Positions 44,543 to 53,835 of a DNA stretch of 64,000 bases are shown piece after piece. Below the pieces are notes generated by a model. The model saw only the letters and a list, made by a program, of their open reading frames with translations. It did no database searches and was not told where the DNA came from. Source of the stretch: Amycolatopsis rifamycinica (GTDB lineage Bacteria > Actinomycetota > Actinomycetes > Mycobacteriales > Pseudonocardiaceae); NCBI RefSeq assembly GCF_000695625.1, contig NZ_JMQI01000021.1, positions 186,001 through 250,000 on the forward strand, in the 5' to 3' direction. Each line of letters opens with the position of its first letter. Within the stretch, counting starts at the first letter, position 1. The translations under genes and the position numbers were made by a program.

Positions 44543-45340
44543 TCACCGGTTCCCCGACCAGCTCAGCACGGACACCTGGCGGGCCCCCGCCACCGGATTC
44601 GCCGGGTCACCGTCCACGAAGGCCACCCGCGCCCGGGCCGGCGGCGTCCCCGAGGGCGCGCACGTCCCCGCACCGGGACACACGTAGGCGGACAGGTAGA
44701 CGCCGAAGACGAACCCGCTCCCGGTTTCCCTGAACCACAACGACCGCGCGACCACGCCGAAGCGGAAGTCGGTTCGGTCGCGTTGTTCAGCGTGACGTTC
44801 AGGACGGCCTTCGGCGCGTACGTCGTCCCTTGCACGTAGAACCGGTTGCCGGAGTTGTTCAGGCTCGTGCTTCACAATCACCCTACGACCGAGCCGTCGT
44901 CGGGGTGGACAGGCTCAGTGGCGGTCAAGGTGGCACCGCCGCCGCTCTTGCCGGGCGCGGCCCAGGACGCGCCGGTGCCGTCCGTGTTGGACAGTGACGC
45001 GGTCGTTCCGCCGGTGAAGTCGCCCGTCACGGCACCGGGAGCGAGCGTGGCCGTCACCGGCGACTCCGCCCCCGAGGCCAGCCCGTACAGGGCGACGGCG
45101 GCCGTTCCGCGCTGTAGATTCCGCAGATCTCCGTCTGGCCCGCCTTCACCGCCAGCCGGCTGTCGCCGCCGAAGACGAACTCGATGCCGAGCGCCTTCAC
45201 GTCGTCGATGGGGTTGTCGCAGGCCCCGGGGATCTTCGCCGGCACCGGCGGCTCGGCGATGATCCGCCCGGTCTCGTCCACCGGCGTGCCCGCGACCAGA
45301 ACGCCTGACCCGCCTGGCTCGGCTGCCCGGTGGAGGGCGG
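44543..45340 (-). pseudogene. Decayed gene for a large actinobacterial surface-type protein
   Basis: Homologous-looking sequence is spread over three frames. Upstream: VAGTPVDETGRIIAEPPVPAK, then IEFVFGGDSRLAVKAGQTEI. After a shift near 45110: ALYGLASGAESPVTATLAPG and FTGGTTASLSNTDGTGASW. After another: SLNNSGNRFYVQGTTYAPKA and VLNVTLNNATE. After a third: FRFGVVARSLWFRETGSGFV and ARVAFVDGDPANPVAGARQV. The last frame ends at 44543. I recognise these as blocks of an unnamed actinobacterial protein often found near pilus genes, from memory only. At least three frameshifts make it non-functional. Confidence 0.65.
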
Positions 45341-45480
45341 CGCCCACCGGCCCCGCAGCCGTTGTCGTACCGCGACTTCCTCCGCTACCTGCGGTCGGCG
45401 GCCGAAGTGCGGTAGGGCCTCCCGGCGACGAAGTGGATGGCACAAACCAGCCGCCTAATCCCCAACACCCTCGCCCCACG

Positions 45481-45549
45481 CACGCGAGTCGACCCTCTAA
45501 TCACGCGAGCCGACCCTCCAGTCACGCGAGTCGACCCTCCGGACACGTG
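45481..45549. repeat. 21-bp tandem repeat array (3 units plus a stub)
   Basis: Units start at 45481, 45502 and 45523 with consensus CACGCGAGTCGACCCTCYARK; a partial CACG follows at 45544. The reverse complement contains CTCGCGTG, the same core and the same 21-bp period as the array at 13035-13221, but the other half of the unit differs. Confidence 0.85.
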
Positions 45550-45605
45550 GCCGCGGAACCATCCACCCCGCCGAGCCGCCCCAGCGCCGAGTCCACTCCG
45601 GACGG

Positions 45606-46628
45606 TCAGCCCAGCTCGGCGTTGTCCCGCAACCGCCGCAGCACCAGCGCCAAGCGGAGGCGGAAGCGGCCGGACGGCGAGTCGACCTCGAACCCCAGTA
45701 CCGCCTCCGCGCGGGCCAGGCGGGCCGGCATCGTGCTGTGGTGACGGTGCAGGGCCGCGGCCGCCTTGCGGGCCGAGCCCGTGGTGCACAACGCGTCCAA
45801 CGCTGCCAACGTGTCGGCCCCGTGGGGTTCGGCCGCCAGGCGGTCAAGCGCCCGGACGTCGGGCAGCTCCGCCAGTTCCGCCGGGCTCAGCTTGCCCGCC
45901 AGCGCCGCCAGGCTGCCCAGCCGTTCCCACCACACCACCGGCTCGGCCGCCGAGGTGAACCGCAGGGCCGTGCGGGCCGCCGTCCACGAGCGGGCCACTT
46001 CGATCGCCGGGCCTTCCGGGCCGATGCCGGCGCGGGCGCCGTCCGGCAGCGACGCCACCTCGCCCGGCAGCAGGACCGCCCGGACCCCGCCCAGCCGGGC
46101 CGATCGGCCGGCGAGCGCGTCGACGCCCGTGCCCGCGAGCACGCGCAGCCGCGTCGCCGGGCCGAAGCCGAGCAGGTGCAGGGCGCGGGACCGCTCGGCC
46201 GTGCCGGATTCCCCGGACAGCACCAGCTCGACGAGCGCCGGGTCGCCGAGCTCGGGCCGCGGCACGCCGGAGTGCTCCAGCAGGATCGCAGCCGCGATCG
46301 CGAACCGTTCGAGCAGCATGTCGTCGAGCGGGGCGGGCGCGCCCGCCCGGGCCACCCACACGACGACGCCACCTTCGAGGGGCCGGGTGGCCGCCCCCGC
46401 GGGCGCCGCGCCCGGGGTGACGACGCCGTCGCCCGGCTCGGCACGCAGCGACAGGCCCTGGCCGGGCGCGTGCACCCCGACCGGGCAGCCGGCGAGTTCC
46501 GCCGTGCTGCGCACCAGCGCGTCCAGCCCGGCGCGGCCGGTGATCAGGCGGTCGAAGAACCCGATCACCCGCACGGCGTTCTCGGCGTCGGCGTCGAGGC
46601 CGGACAGCCGCAGCAGCAGCCCCTTCAT
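45606..46628 (-). CDS. PucR-type helix-turn-helix regulator
   Basis: A 340-residue regulator. The C-terminus has the PucR-type helix-turn-helix (LAALDALCTTGSARKAAAAL, HRHHSTMPARLARAEAVLG) preceded by a GAF- or GGDEF-like sensory part (FFDRLITGRAGLDALVRSTA and WVARAGAPAPLDDMLLERF). Such proteins often control the use of an unusual carbon or nitrogen source. It is divergent from the esterase gene at 46769 with 140 bp between, so it may regulate that gene. Start ATG 46628. Confidence 0.8.
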   Translation of the reverse strand: MKGLLLRLSGLDADAENAVRVIGFFDRLITGRAGLDALVRSTAELAGCPVGVHAPGQGLSLRAEPGDGVVTPGAAPAGAATRPLEGGVVVWVARAGAPAPLDDMLLERFAIAAAILLEHSGVPRPELGDPALVELVLSGESGTAERSRALHLLGFGPATRLRVLAGTGVDALAGRSARLGGVRAVLLPGEVASLPDGARAGIGPEGPAIEVARSWTAARTALRFTSAAEPVVWWERLGSLAALAGKLSPAELAELPDVRALDRLAAEPHGADTLAALDALCTTGSARKAAAALHRHHSTMPARLARAEAVLGFEVDSPSGRFRLRLALVLRRLRDNAELG

Positions 46629-46768
46629 CCCGCCACGATAGGCGCGCCCGCCACCGCGTGGCGAGCACCGGCCGGCCGAACGCGCGCCGCCGGTTGGCGC
46701 GGAACGGCGCCGCAACGCCCGCCGCGTGGCGGTGGCTCGGCGCACCTCGCCCGGCCCATGATCGGAGC

Positions 46769-47728
46769 ATGACCTACGCGATCGATCCCGAGCTGCTGCC
46801 CTGGCTGGACATGCTCCCGGCCGTGACCCTCGCCGACCACGAGTCCCTGCTGGCCGCGCGTTCCTCGATGGCGCAGCTGAGCGAAGTCCTGCCCGCCTAC
46901 GAACCCGCCAACCCCGTCGACGTCCGCGACACCGCCGTGCCCGGTCCGTCCGACGCGCCGGACGTGCCCGTGCGCGTCTACTCGCCGTCGAACCGCACGG
47001 CGGCCGTGCCCGGCCTGCTGTACATCCACGGCGGCGGGTTCGTCATGGGCGATCTCGACACCTTCGACGCGCACGTGCTGCGCCTGGTCGACGAGCTCGG
47101 CATCGTCGTCGTCTCGGTGGACTACCGGCTCGCCCCCGAGCACCCGTTCCCGGCCCCGGTCGAGGACTGCTACGCGGCCCTGACCTGGGCGGCGGCCAAG
47201 GCCGACGAGCTGGGCATCGACCCGGCCCGCCTCGGCGTGGCCGGCGAAAGCGCCGGTGGCGGCCTCGCGGCCGCGGTCGCGTTGCTCGCCCGCGACCGCG
47301 GCGGCCCGCGGCTGTCCTTCCAGTACCTCGGCATCCCGGAGCTCGACGACCGGCTGGACACCCCGTCGATGCGGGCCTACACCGACACGCCGATCTGGAA
47401 CCGGCCCAACGCGGTGTACAGCTGGACGAGCTACCTCGGCGCGGAACCGGGCGGCGCGGACGTCTCGCCCTACGCCGCCCCGGCGCGCGCCGCCGACCTC
47501 GCCGGGCTGCCGCCGGCCTTCGTGACGGTGTGCCAGTTCGACCCCCTGCGCGACGAGGGCATCGCCTACGCGCAGCGGCTCGCGCACGCCGGCGTGCCGG
47601 TCGACCTGCGCCACTACCCGGGCACCTTCCACGGCTCGTCGCTGGTCGAGACGGCGGAGATCTCCCGCCGCATGTTCGCCGACGAGCTCGACGCCCTGCG
47701 GCGCGGCCTCCGCGTCACCGCCGGCTGA
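46769..47728 (+). CDS. HSL-family alpha/beta-hydrolase (esterase)
   Basis: A 319-residue cytoplasmic esterase of the hormone-sensitive-lipase (family IV) type. The oxyanion motif HGGGFVMGD and nucleophile motif GESAGGG are clear; DYRLAPEHPFPAPVEDCYAA is the family signature, the acid residue lies in FDPLRDEG and the histidine in GTFHGSS. It acts on short-chain or aryl esters. GGAG lies upstream of ATG 46769. It is divergent from the PucR-like regulator. Confidence 0.9.
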   Translation: MTYAIDPELLPWLDMLPAVTLADHESLLAARSSMAQLSEVLPAYEPANPVDVRDTAVPGPSDAPDVPVRVYSPSNRTAAVPGLLYIHGGGFVMGDLDTFDAHVLRLVDELGIVVVSVDYRLAPEHPFPAPVEDCYAALTWAAAKADELGIDPARLGVAGESAGGGLAAAVALLARDRGGPRLSFQYLGIPELDDRLDTPSMRAYTDTPIWNRPNAVYSWTSYLGAEPGGADVSPYAAPARAADLAGLPPAFVTVCQFDPLRDEGIAYAQRLAHAGVPVDLRHYPGTFHGSSLVETAEISRRMFADELDALRRGLRVTAG

Positions 47729-47738
47729 GCCACGGGCG

Positions 47739-48206
47739 TCAGGGCACGACTTCGGTGACCGTGTCCTTGACGACCTGCCACCGGCCGTGCTCCCGCACCA
47801 GCGTCAGGCTGATCGTGTAGTGGCGGTCGATGCCGTGCGACGGCTCGAGGTAGTGCGCGTCCAGGATCGCGAACCCCATCTTGCAGTCCTCGACGACGGT
47901 GTGCGTCACCGTCCACGGCATCGAAAACTCGTAGGGCACCTTGAACTGCTCCAGCACCGGGTCCACGTTCGCGTCGTACCCGATGTAGAGGTTGCCCTTG
48001 CGGCCCACGGTCACCATGTCCCGGTGGATGATCGCGCGGTACCGGTCGGCGTCGCGCTTGTTGTAGCTGTCCATGTCCTCCCACACGGCGTGGTCGAACG
48101 CCCGCCGGCACTCCGGCTGCCCGCCGCTCACCGCGGCGTCGGCCGGGGTGCCGAGCGCCGCCGCCACCAGCGCCGTCCCCAAGGCCGCGTAACCCCACTT
48201 GCGCAT
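47739..48206 (-). CDS. Secreted SnoaL/NTF2-like protein
   Basis: A 155-residue exported protein (signal peptide MRKWGYAALGTALVAAALGTPADA) whose mature part resembles SnoaL-like NTF2 folds: FDHAVWEDMDSYNKRDADRY, HRDMVTVGRKGNLYIGYD and LTLVREHGRWQVVKDTVTEV. This cone-shaped fold binds small molecules; some members are cyclases or isomerases, but no catalytic dyad is obvious. Two cysteines (ECRRAF and EDCKMG) may pair. Convergent with the esterase gene, 10 bp between stops. Confidence 0.7.
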   Translation of the reverse strand: MRKWGYAALGTALVAAALGTPADAAVSGGQPECRRAFDHAVWEDMDSYNKRDADRYRAIIHRDMVTVGRKGNLYIGYDANVDPVLEQFKVPYEFSMPWTVTHTVVEDCKMGFAILDAHYLEPSHGIDRHYTISLTLVREHGRWQVVKDTVTEVVP

Positions 48207-48329
48207 CTGCTCTTCCCTCCGCCGGGCTCGTGATCCGGCCCCGACGCTGCCGTGCCGGTGCATCACAGCTGCATCACTTCCGCACCGGCGCCGCCGCTCG
48301 GGTGGCTAATCTCGCCCGCGGGGTGAGTG

Positions 48330-51068
48330 ATGGAGTTCCGCGTCCTGGGTCCGGTGCGAGTGCTCGGCGGCGGGCGGCCGATCGGGCCGTCCGGGCCGCG
48401 CCAGGAACGCATCCTGGCGGCGCTGCTGCTCGACGCCGGCCGGGTCGTCCCGGTGTCCCGGCTGGTCGACGTCGTGTGGGACGGCGAACCCCCGGCGACG
48501 GCGGTGCGGCAGGTCCGCAACCTCACCACGGCGCTGCGGCGCACCCTCGTCGCGGCCGGCGCCGGCGACAACGTCCTCACCGCCGAAGGCGCCGGCTTCG
48601 CGCTGCGGCCCGGTGAATTCGACCTCGAGACGTTCGAAGACCTCGCCGCCCGGGGCGAACACCGGGCGGCACTGGCCTGCTGGCGGGGCCCCGCGCTCGC
48701 CGGGGTGGACAGCGCCGCGCTGCGCCCGGACGCCGAACGCCTGGAGGAGCGCCGGCTGGCCGTGCTGGAGCAGAGCCTCGCCGCCGAGGTCGACGCCGGG
48801 GACGCCGGCACGGTCGCCGAACTGACCGCCCTGGTCGCCGCGCACCCGCTGCGCGAAGGCCTGGTCGGGCTGCTCATGCGGGCGCTGCACCGTGCCGGGC
48901 GGCAGGCCGACGCGATGGACGTCTACCAGCGCGCGAAACGGCGCCTGGCCGACGAACTCGGCATCACGCCGGGCGCGCCGCTGCGGACGACGTACGAACA
49001 GCTGCTGCACGACGAGCCCGCGCCCGGCCGCTGCTTCCTGCCCTACGACGTGCCGGACTTCACCGGCCGCGCGTCCGCCGTCGCCGCGGCTCTCGAGGCG
49101 CTGCGCTCCGGGCGGCCGGTGGTGGTCGACGGGATGGCCGGGGTCGGGAAGACGGCCTTCGCGGTCCGCGTCGCGCACCGGGCCGCCGGGGCTTTCCCGG
49201 ACGGGCAGCTGTTCGTGGACCTGCACGGCCACACGCCGGGCCGCGACCCGCTGGCGCCCGGAACCGCCCTCGCCGCCCTGCTGATGCAGACCGGCGTCCC
49301 GGCGAGCCGCCAGCCGGACGGGCTCGACGAGCGCGCCGCGTTGTGGCGCTCACGCGTGGCCGGGCGCCGCCTGCTCGTCGTGCTGGACAACGCCCGCTCG
49401 GCGGACCAGGTGGTGCCGCTGCTGCCGGGCGGCCCGGGCGCCGGTGTGCTGGTGACCGGCCGCCGACGGCTCGCCGCGGTGGACGGCGCGCTCGCGCTCT
49501 CCCTGGACGTGCTGCCGCCGCCGGAGGCCGAGGCCCTGTTCGCGGCGGCGGCCGGGGGACGGCCCGCCGCGGCGGTCGCGCGGCTGTGCGGGTACCTGCC
49601 GCTGGCGCTGCGGATCGCCGCCGCCCGGCTGCAGGCGCGTCCATTGTGGACGGCGGAGGACCTGGTGACGCGGCTGGGCTCGGAACGGCGCCGGCTGGGG
49701 GAGCTGCGCGCGGGCGGCCGGGACGTCGCGGCGGCCTTCGCCCTGTCCTACCGCGACCTCACGCCGGCGCAGCAGCGGATGTTCCGGGTGCTGGGCGGCC
49801 ACCCGGGCGGCGACTTCGCGGCCGCCGCCGCGGCGGCTCTGTACGGCACGGACGTCACGGAGGCCGAGCGGCTCCTCGAGGACCTGCTCGACGCGCACCT
49901 GCTCCGGCAGCCGGCCCCGGACCGCTACGGCTTCCACGACCTGATCGCCGGGCACGCCCGGGCGGTGGCGGACCCCGGCGAGGCCGCGGCGGCACTGGCC
50001 CGGCTCCTCGACCACTACCGCGACGGCGAGTTCTCCTTCGCCGCCGAGCGCGCGAACCTGGTCGCCGTCACCGCGCTCGACGGCCACGACGAGCACGCCT
50101 GGCGCATCGCCGACCGGGCGGTCGCCGCGTTGCGGGAGCAGGGGCACCGGGACGAGCTGACGGCGCTGGCCCGCGCGGGCGTGGCGGCCGCGGACCGGCT
50201 GGGCGACCCGCACGCCCGGCAGCTCGGCCTGGCCAACCTCACGACGGCGCACTGGGAAACCGGGCGGCTCGCCGCGGCCGTCGAGACGGAGGCGCGGCGG
50301 CTGCGGCTGGTCCGCGCGTCCGGCGACCGCGCGGCCGAGGCGGCGGCGCTCGCCCGCATGGGCGCGGTGCACGGCATGCTCGGCCGGTACGCCGGCGCGG
50401 TCGGGCTCTACCGGCAGGCCCTGGTGCTGGCCGGGGAAACGGGCAGCCACGCGGTCGCGTGCGTGGCCTGGGGCAACCTCAGCAACGCCCAGGAGGTGCT
50501 CGGGCGGTACGAGGACGCGCTGACGTCGGCGGCGCGGGCCCGCGCCATCCGCGAGGAACTCGGCGACGCACGCGGCGCGGTGCTGGCGAGCGCGCAGCTC
50601 GGCCTGGTCCTGGCTCGGCTCGGCCGCCTCCCGGAGGCCCGCGCGACGGCGGAGAAGGCGGTGTGCGCGGCGGTCGGGCTGGACTACGCGTTCGGCGAGG
50701 CGTGGAGCCGCATCGACGCGGCGGAGGTGCTGCTGGCGGACGGCCGTCCGGCGGAAGCGCACGCCCACGCCGAACGGGCGTGCGCGATCCTCGGCCGGCT
50801 CAACCACCCGTTGCTGCTGACGATGGCGGCCAACAGCCTGGGCGCGGCGGCCCACGCGGCCGGCGACCCGGCCGCGGCGTCCTCCGCGCACCGCCGGGCT
50901 CTCACGACCGCACGCCGGATCGGCTACCGCGCCCAGGAGGCGCGGGCGCTGCTCGGCCTGGGAGCCGCGGAGGCGGCACTGGGCCGCGACGCGGAAGCGG
51001 ACGGCCATCTGCGGGCGGGCCGGGAGGTGCTGGCGCAGATCGGGCTGACGGAAGCCGCGCTGTCCTGA
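48330..51068 (+). CDS. AfsR/SARP-type regulator with NB-ARC and TPR domains
   Basis: A 912-residue regulator with the same layout as the gene at 10241: winged helix (MEFRVLGPVRVLGGGRPIGP), BTAD (HPLREGLVGLLMRALHRAGR), NB-ARC with P-loop GMAGVGKT (about residue 268) and Walker B LLVVLDNA, then TPRs (KNL-type repeats such as AGAVGLYRQALVLAGETGSH). The start MEFRV at 48330 has no strong ribosome site; GTG 48327 is an alternative. No biosynthetic cluster follows. The three SARP-type genes of the window are unrelated in position. Confidence 0.88.
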   Translation: MEFRVLGPVRVLGGGRPIGPSGPRQERILAALLLDAGRVVPVSRLVDVVWDGEPPATAVRQVRNLTTALRRTLVAAGAGDNVLTAEGAGFALRPGEFDLETFEDLAARGEHRAALACWRGPALAGVDSAALRPDAERLEERRLAVLEQSLAAEVDAGDAGTVAELTALVAAHPLREGLVGLLMRALHRAGRQADAMDVYQRAKRRLADELGITPGAPLRTTYEQLLHDEPAPGRCFLPYDVPDFTGRASAVAAALEALRSGRPVVVDGMAGVGKTAFAVRVAHRAAGAFPDGQLFVDLHGHTPGRDPLAPGTALAALLMQTGVPASRQPDGLDERAALWRSRVAGRRLLVVLDNARSADQVVPLLPGGPGAGVLVTGRRRLAAVDGALALSLDVLPPPEAEALFAAAAGGRPAAAVARLCGYLPLALRIAAARLQARPLWTAEDLVTRLGSERRRLGELRAGGRDVAAAFALSYRDLTPAQQRMFRVLGGHPGGDFAAAAAAALYGTDVTEAERLLEDLLDAHLLRQPAPDRYGFHDLIAGHARAVADPGEAAAALARLLDHYRDGEFSFAAERANLVAVTALDGHDEHAWRIADRAVAALREQGHRDELTALARAGVAAADRLGDPHARQLGLANLTTAHWETGRLAAAVETEARRLRLVRASGDRAAEAAALARMGAVHGMLGRYAGAVGLYRQALVLAGETGSHAVACVAWGNLSNAQEVLGRYEDALTSAARARAIREELGDARGAVLASAQLGLVLARLGRLPEARATAEKAVCAAVGLDYAFGEAWSRIDAAEVLLADGRPAEAHAHAERACAILGRLNHPLLLTMAANSLGAAAHAAGDPAAASSAHRRALTTARRIGYRAQEARALLGLGAAEAALGRDAEADGHLRAGREVLAQIGLTEAALS

Positions 51069-51146
51069 CCGGCTTCCTGCCTCGCGACAGGGGAGCCGGT
51101 CCGGACGGGCGCGGCGCGGGGCCCGGGGTGCGGACGGCCCGCGCGA

Positions 51147-51240
51147 TCAGTCCGCCGGGCCGACGTCGATCAGGACCTTCCCGGTGATCCCGGCTCAGTC
51201 CGCCGGGCCGACGTCGATCAGGACCTTCCCGGTGATCCCG
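51147..51240. repeat. 46-bp direct repeat at the 3' end of the oxidoreductase gene
   Basis: 51147-51192 and 51195-51240 are identical over 46 bp, separated by 2 bp. The second copy holds the stop codon and last codons of the oxidoreductase gene; the first is a spare copy beyond the stop. It looks like a local tandem duplication. Confidence 0.9.
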
Positions 51241-52232
51241 TCCTCCGACGCGGCGTGCGCCTTCGCCGTGTCCGCCAGCGAAAACCGGTGGAGCGGCACC
51301 CCGCGGTCCTCGCCGACCCGCAACGCGCCGTCGGCCAGTGCCGCCGTGACGTCCTCCGCGCCGGCGCGGAGCTTGTCCTCGCCCACCGTGTACAGCACCA
51401 GGAACTGGTAACGGGCGTTCAGGAGCAGATTCGCCCCGAAGTCCAGGCTCACCGTGCCGGTGCCCCGGTCGTCGCCGTACGCGGCGACCGTGCCGCGGGG
51501 CCGCAGCACCTCCGTGTGCAGCCGGGCGTTGACCCCCATCGCGACCTCGACCACCAGGTCGACCCCGTCGGGCGCGACCTCGCGGATCCGCGCGCCGAGC
51601 TCCGGGTCGGGGTAGCGCAGCACGTGCTGGGTGCCCGCGGCCCGCGCCAGAGCGGCTTTCTCCTCGCTGCTGACCGTCGCGATCACCGTCGCCCCGGCCC
51701 AGCGGGCGAGCTGGATCGCGGCGTTGCCCACCGCGCCCGCGCCCCCGCTGACCAGGACCGTGCGGCCGGCCAGCGCGCCGGGCGAGAGCCGGGAGGGCCC
51801 GTCCTCGGCGACGGTCAGCGCCCGGTGCGCGGTGAGCGCCGGGATGCCGAGCCCGGCGCCCTCGTCGAACCCGGCCCCGTCGGGCAGCCGGACCAGCTTC
51901 CCGGCGGGCAGCACGGTGTACTCCTGCGCGGTGCCGGACCCGGGCCCGTACGCACCGGCGAGGATCACCCACACGCGGTCGCCGGGCGCGAAGCCGGTGA
52001 CGTCCGGGCCGACCGCGTCGACCACGCCCGCGCCGTCCTGGTTGGGGACCGTTTCCGGGACGTCGGCCCCGGGTTCGGCGCGCAGGCCGGCGCGCGCCTT
52101 CCAGTCCGTGGGGTTGACCCCGGACACCACGATCCGGACGCGGACTTCGCCCGGTCCCGGGTCCGCGACGGCGCGCTCCGACAGCTCCAGCACCTCGGGT
52201 CCGCCGTGGCGGCGGTAGACGACTGCTTTCAT
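51195..52232 (-). CDS. NADPH:quinone reductase-like MDR oxidoreductase
   Basis: A 345-residue zinc-free medium-chain reductase. GroES-like domain: MKAVVYRRHGGPEVLELSER and VVSGVNPTDWKARAG; Rossmann domain: LVSGGAGAVGNAAIQLARWA (near residue 152). Such enzymes reduce quinones or enones with NADPH. It is unlike the MDR at 8420 in detail and has no TetR-like operator nearby. Its C-terminal coding end is duplicated in tandem just after the stop codon (51147-51192). Start ATG 52232. Confidence 0.85.
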   Translation of the reverse strand: MKAVVYRRHGGPEVLELSERAVADPGPGEVRVRIVVSGVNPTDWKARAGLRAEPGADVPETVPNQDGAGVVDAVGPDVTGFAPGDRVWVILAGAYGPGSGTAQEYTVLPAGKLVRLPDGAGFDEGAGLGIPALTAHRALTVAEDGPSRLSPGALAGRTVLVSGGAGAVGNAAIQLARWAGATVIATVSSEEKAALARAAGTQHVLRYPDPELGARIREVAPDGVDLVVEVAMGVNARLHTEVLRPRGTVAAYGDDRGTGTVSLDFGANLLLNARYQFLVLYTVGEDKLRAGAEDVTAALADGALRVGEDRGVPLHRFSLADTAKAHAASEDGITGKVLIDVGPAD

Positions 52233-52404
52233 GCCCCGTGCAATCCGCGGACGGCCGGGGATATTCCCGGTACTCGCGGAAATGCGCAACGGGAAATCTT
52301 TAATCGGTCGGAAAAGCACGGGAATCCGCGCCCGTGATCCCCCGGCCGGGCGATTTTCCGGGCCCGTCCCAGCGCACTCGGCGGCCGTCGCAGAAACTGG
52401 CCCC

Positions 52405-52554
52405 GTGGGAGAGGAAAAGGGGACCGCGGGGGACGAGCGGCCGAAGCGCGACGACGGTGAGCCGACGCCGATCTTCGACGCCGTGTTCAATGCGACGCGC
52501 GCGCAGGCGAAAACGGCGAATCCGCCGCGCGAGCCGGGCGATTCAGGGCGATGA
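52405..52554 (+). CDS. Possible small protein of unknown function
   Basis: A 49-residue frame from GTG 52405 rich in charged residues (VGEEKGTAGDERPKRDDGEP, TPIFDAVFNATRAQ). The composition differs from random GC-rich frames (Asp, Glu, Lys together), and TPIFDAV looks protein-like. No strong ribosome site is seen, and the frame is open upstream, so this is tentative. Confidence 0.3.
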   Translation: MGEEKGTAGDERPKRDDGEPTPIFDAVFNATRAQAKTANPPREPGDSGR

Positions 52555-52617
52555 CCGGGATCGACCCCCGCCAGGTGGTCGAGCGGATTTCGGCGGCGAC
52601 CCGCCCCTGACCGGGGC

Positions 52618-53835
52618 TCAGATCGCCCGTTCCCCCTTGCCCAGCACGACGATGCCGCCCTCGCTGACGTGGTAGTGCCCGCGGTCGCGGGCCAGGTCGA
52701 CGCCGATGTGCGCCCCGGCCGGCACCACGACGTTCTTGTCCAGGATCGCCCGCCGCACCACCGCGCCGCGGCCGACGCGGGCGCCGTCGAGCAGGACCGA
52801 GCCCTGCACCACCGCCCCCTGCTCGACGATGACGTCGGGGGAGAGCACCGAGTCGACCACCTGGGCCCCGGAGATGATGCAGCCGTTGCTGACGATCGAC
52901 TGGTTCGCCGAGCCGCCTTCGACGAACTTCGCCGCCGCGCGCTGGCCGGGGTGGGCCAGGATCGGCCACCGGCGGTTGTAGAGGTTGAAGATCGGGTGGG
53001 TCGAGATCAGATCCGTGTGCGCGTCGTAGTAGCTGTCGATGGTCCCGACGTCGCGCCAGTAGCCGTGGTCGCGTTCGGTTTCGCCGGGCACGACATTGGT
53101 GTTGAAGTCGTAGACGGCGGCTTCACCCGAGTTGACCAGTGCCGGGATGATGTCGCGGCCCATGTCGTGGTGCGAGGCGGCGTTTTCGGCGTCGGCGTAA
53201 AGCGCTTCCAGCATCACCTTCGTGGTGAAGATGTAGTTCCCCATGGACACGTAGGCCTCTTCGGGGGAGTCCGGCAGGCCGGGCGGGTCCGCGGGCTTCT
53301 CCATGAAGGCGTCGATCATCAGCCCGTCGGTGGTCCGGATGACCCCGAACTCGGTCGCCTCCTTCCGCGGCACCCGGATGCCGGCGACGGTGACGCCGGC
53401 ACCGGAGGAGATGTGCGCCTCCAGCATCTGACGCGGGTCCATCCGGTAGATGTTGTCCGCGCCGAACACCGCGATGTACTCGGGGTTCTCGTCGTGGACA
53501 AGGTTGAGGCTCTGGTGGATGGCGTCGGCGCTGCCCTGGTACCAGCGCGGGCCCAGCCGCTGCTGCGCGGGCACCGGCGTGACGTACTCGCCGGTCAGCG
53601 CGGACAGCCGCCACGTCGTCGAAATGTGCCGGTCGAGCGAGTGCGACTTGTACTGCGTCAGCACGCACAGCCGCCGGATGCCGCCGTGCACCAGGTTGGA
53701 AAGCACGAAGTCGATCAGCCGGTGGGTGCCGCCGAAGGGCACCGCCGGCTTCGCCCGGTCCGCCGTCAGCGGCATCAGGCGCTTGCCCTCCCCGCCCGCG
53801 AGCACGATGCCCAGGACATGGCATTCGCTGTTCAC
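52618..53835 (-). CDS. glgC: Glucose-1-phosphate adenylyltransferase
   Basis: Makes ADP-glucose from glucose-1-phosphate and ATP, the committed step to glycogen or, in actinobacteria, maltose-1-phosphate-derived glucan. A 405-residue protein with nucleotide-binding motif [21 protein letters not shown], the GlgC signatures [13 protein letters not shown] and [10 protein letters not shown], and a C-terminal left-handed beta-helix. GTG 53835 follows GGGAGGT. It overlaps the end of the upstream glycosyltransferase gene by 4 bp (GTGA), so the two are co-translated. Confidence 0.95.
   Translation of the reverse strand: MNSECHVLGIVLAGGEGKRLMPLTADRAKPAVPFGGTHRLIDFVLSNLVHGGIRRLCVLTQYKSHSLDRHISTTWRLSALTGEYVTPVPAQQRLGPRWYQGSADAIHQSLNLVHDENPEYIAVFGADNIYRMDPRQMLEAHISSGAGVTVAGIRVPRKEATEFGVIRTTDGLMIDAFMEKPADPPGLPDSPEEAYVSMGNYIFTTKVMLEALYADAENAASHHDMGRDIIPALVNSGEAAVYDFNTNVVPGETERDHGYWRDVGTIDSYYDAHTDLISTHPIFNLYNRRWPILAHPGQRAAAKFVEGGSANQSIVSNGCIISGAQVVDSVLSPDVIVEQGAVVQGSVLLDGARVGRGAVVRRAILDKNVVVPAGAHIGVDLARDRGHYHVSEGGIVVLGKGERAI

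Noticed and set aside
45360..45415. C-terminal fragment reading LSYRDFLRYLRSAAEVR on the plus strand
   Set aside because: It looks protein-like and ends in a stop, but has no start and no recognisable family; it may be debris or chance, so it was not listed.
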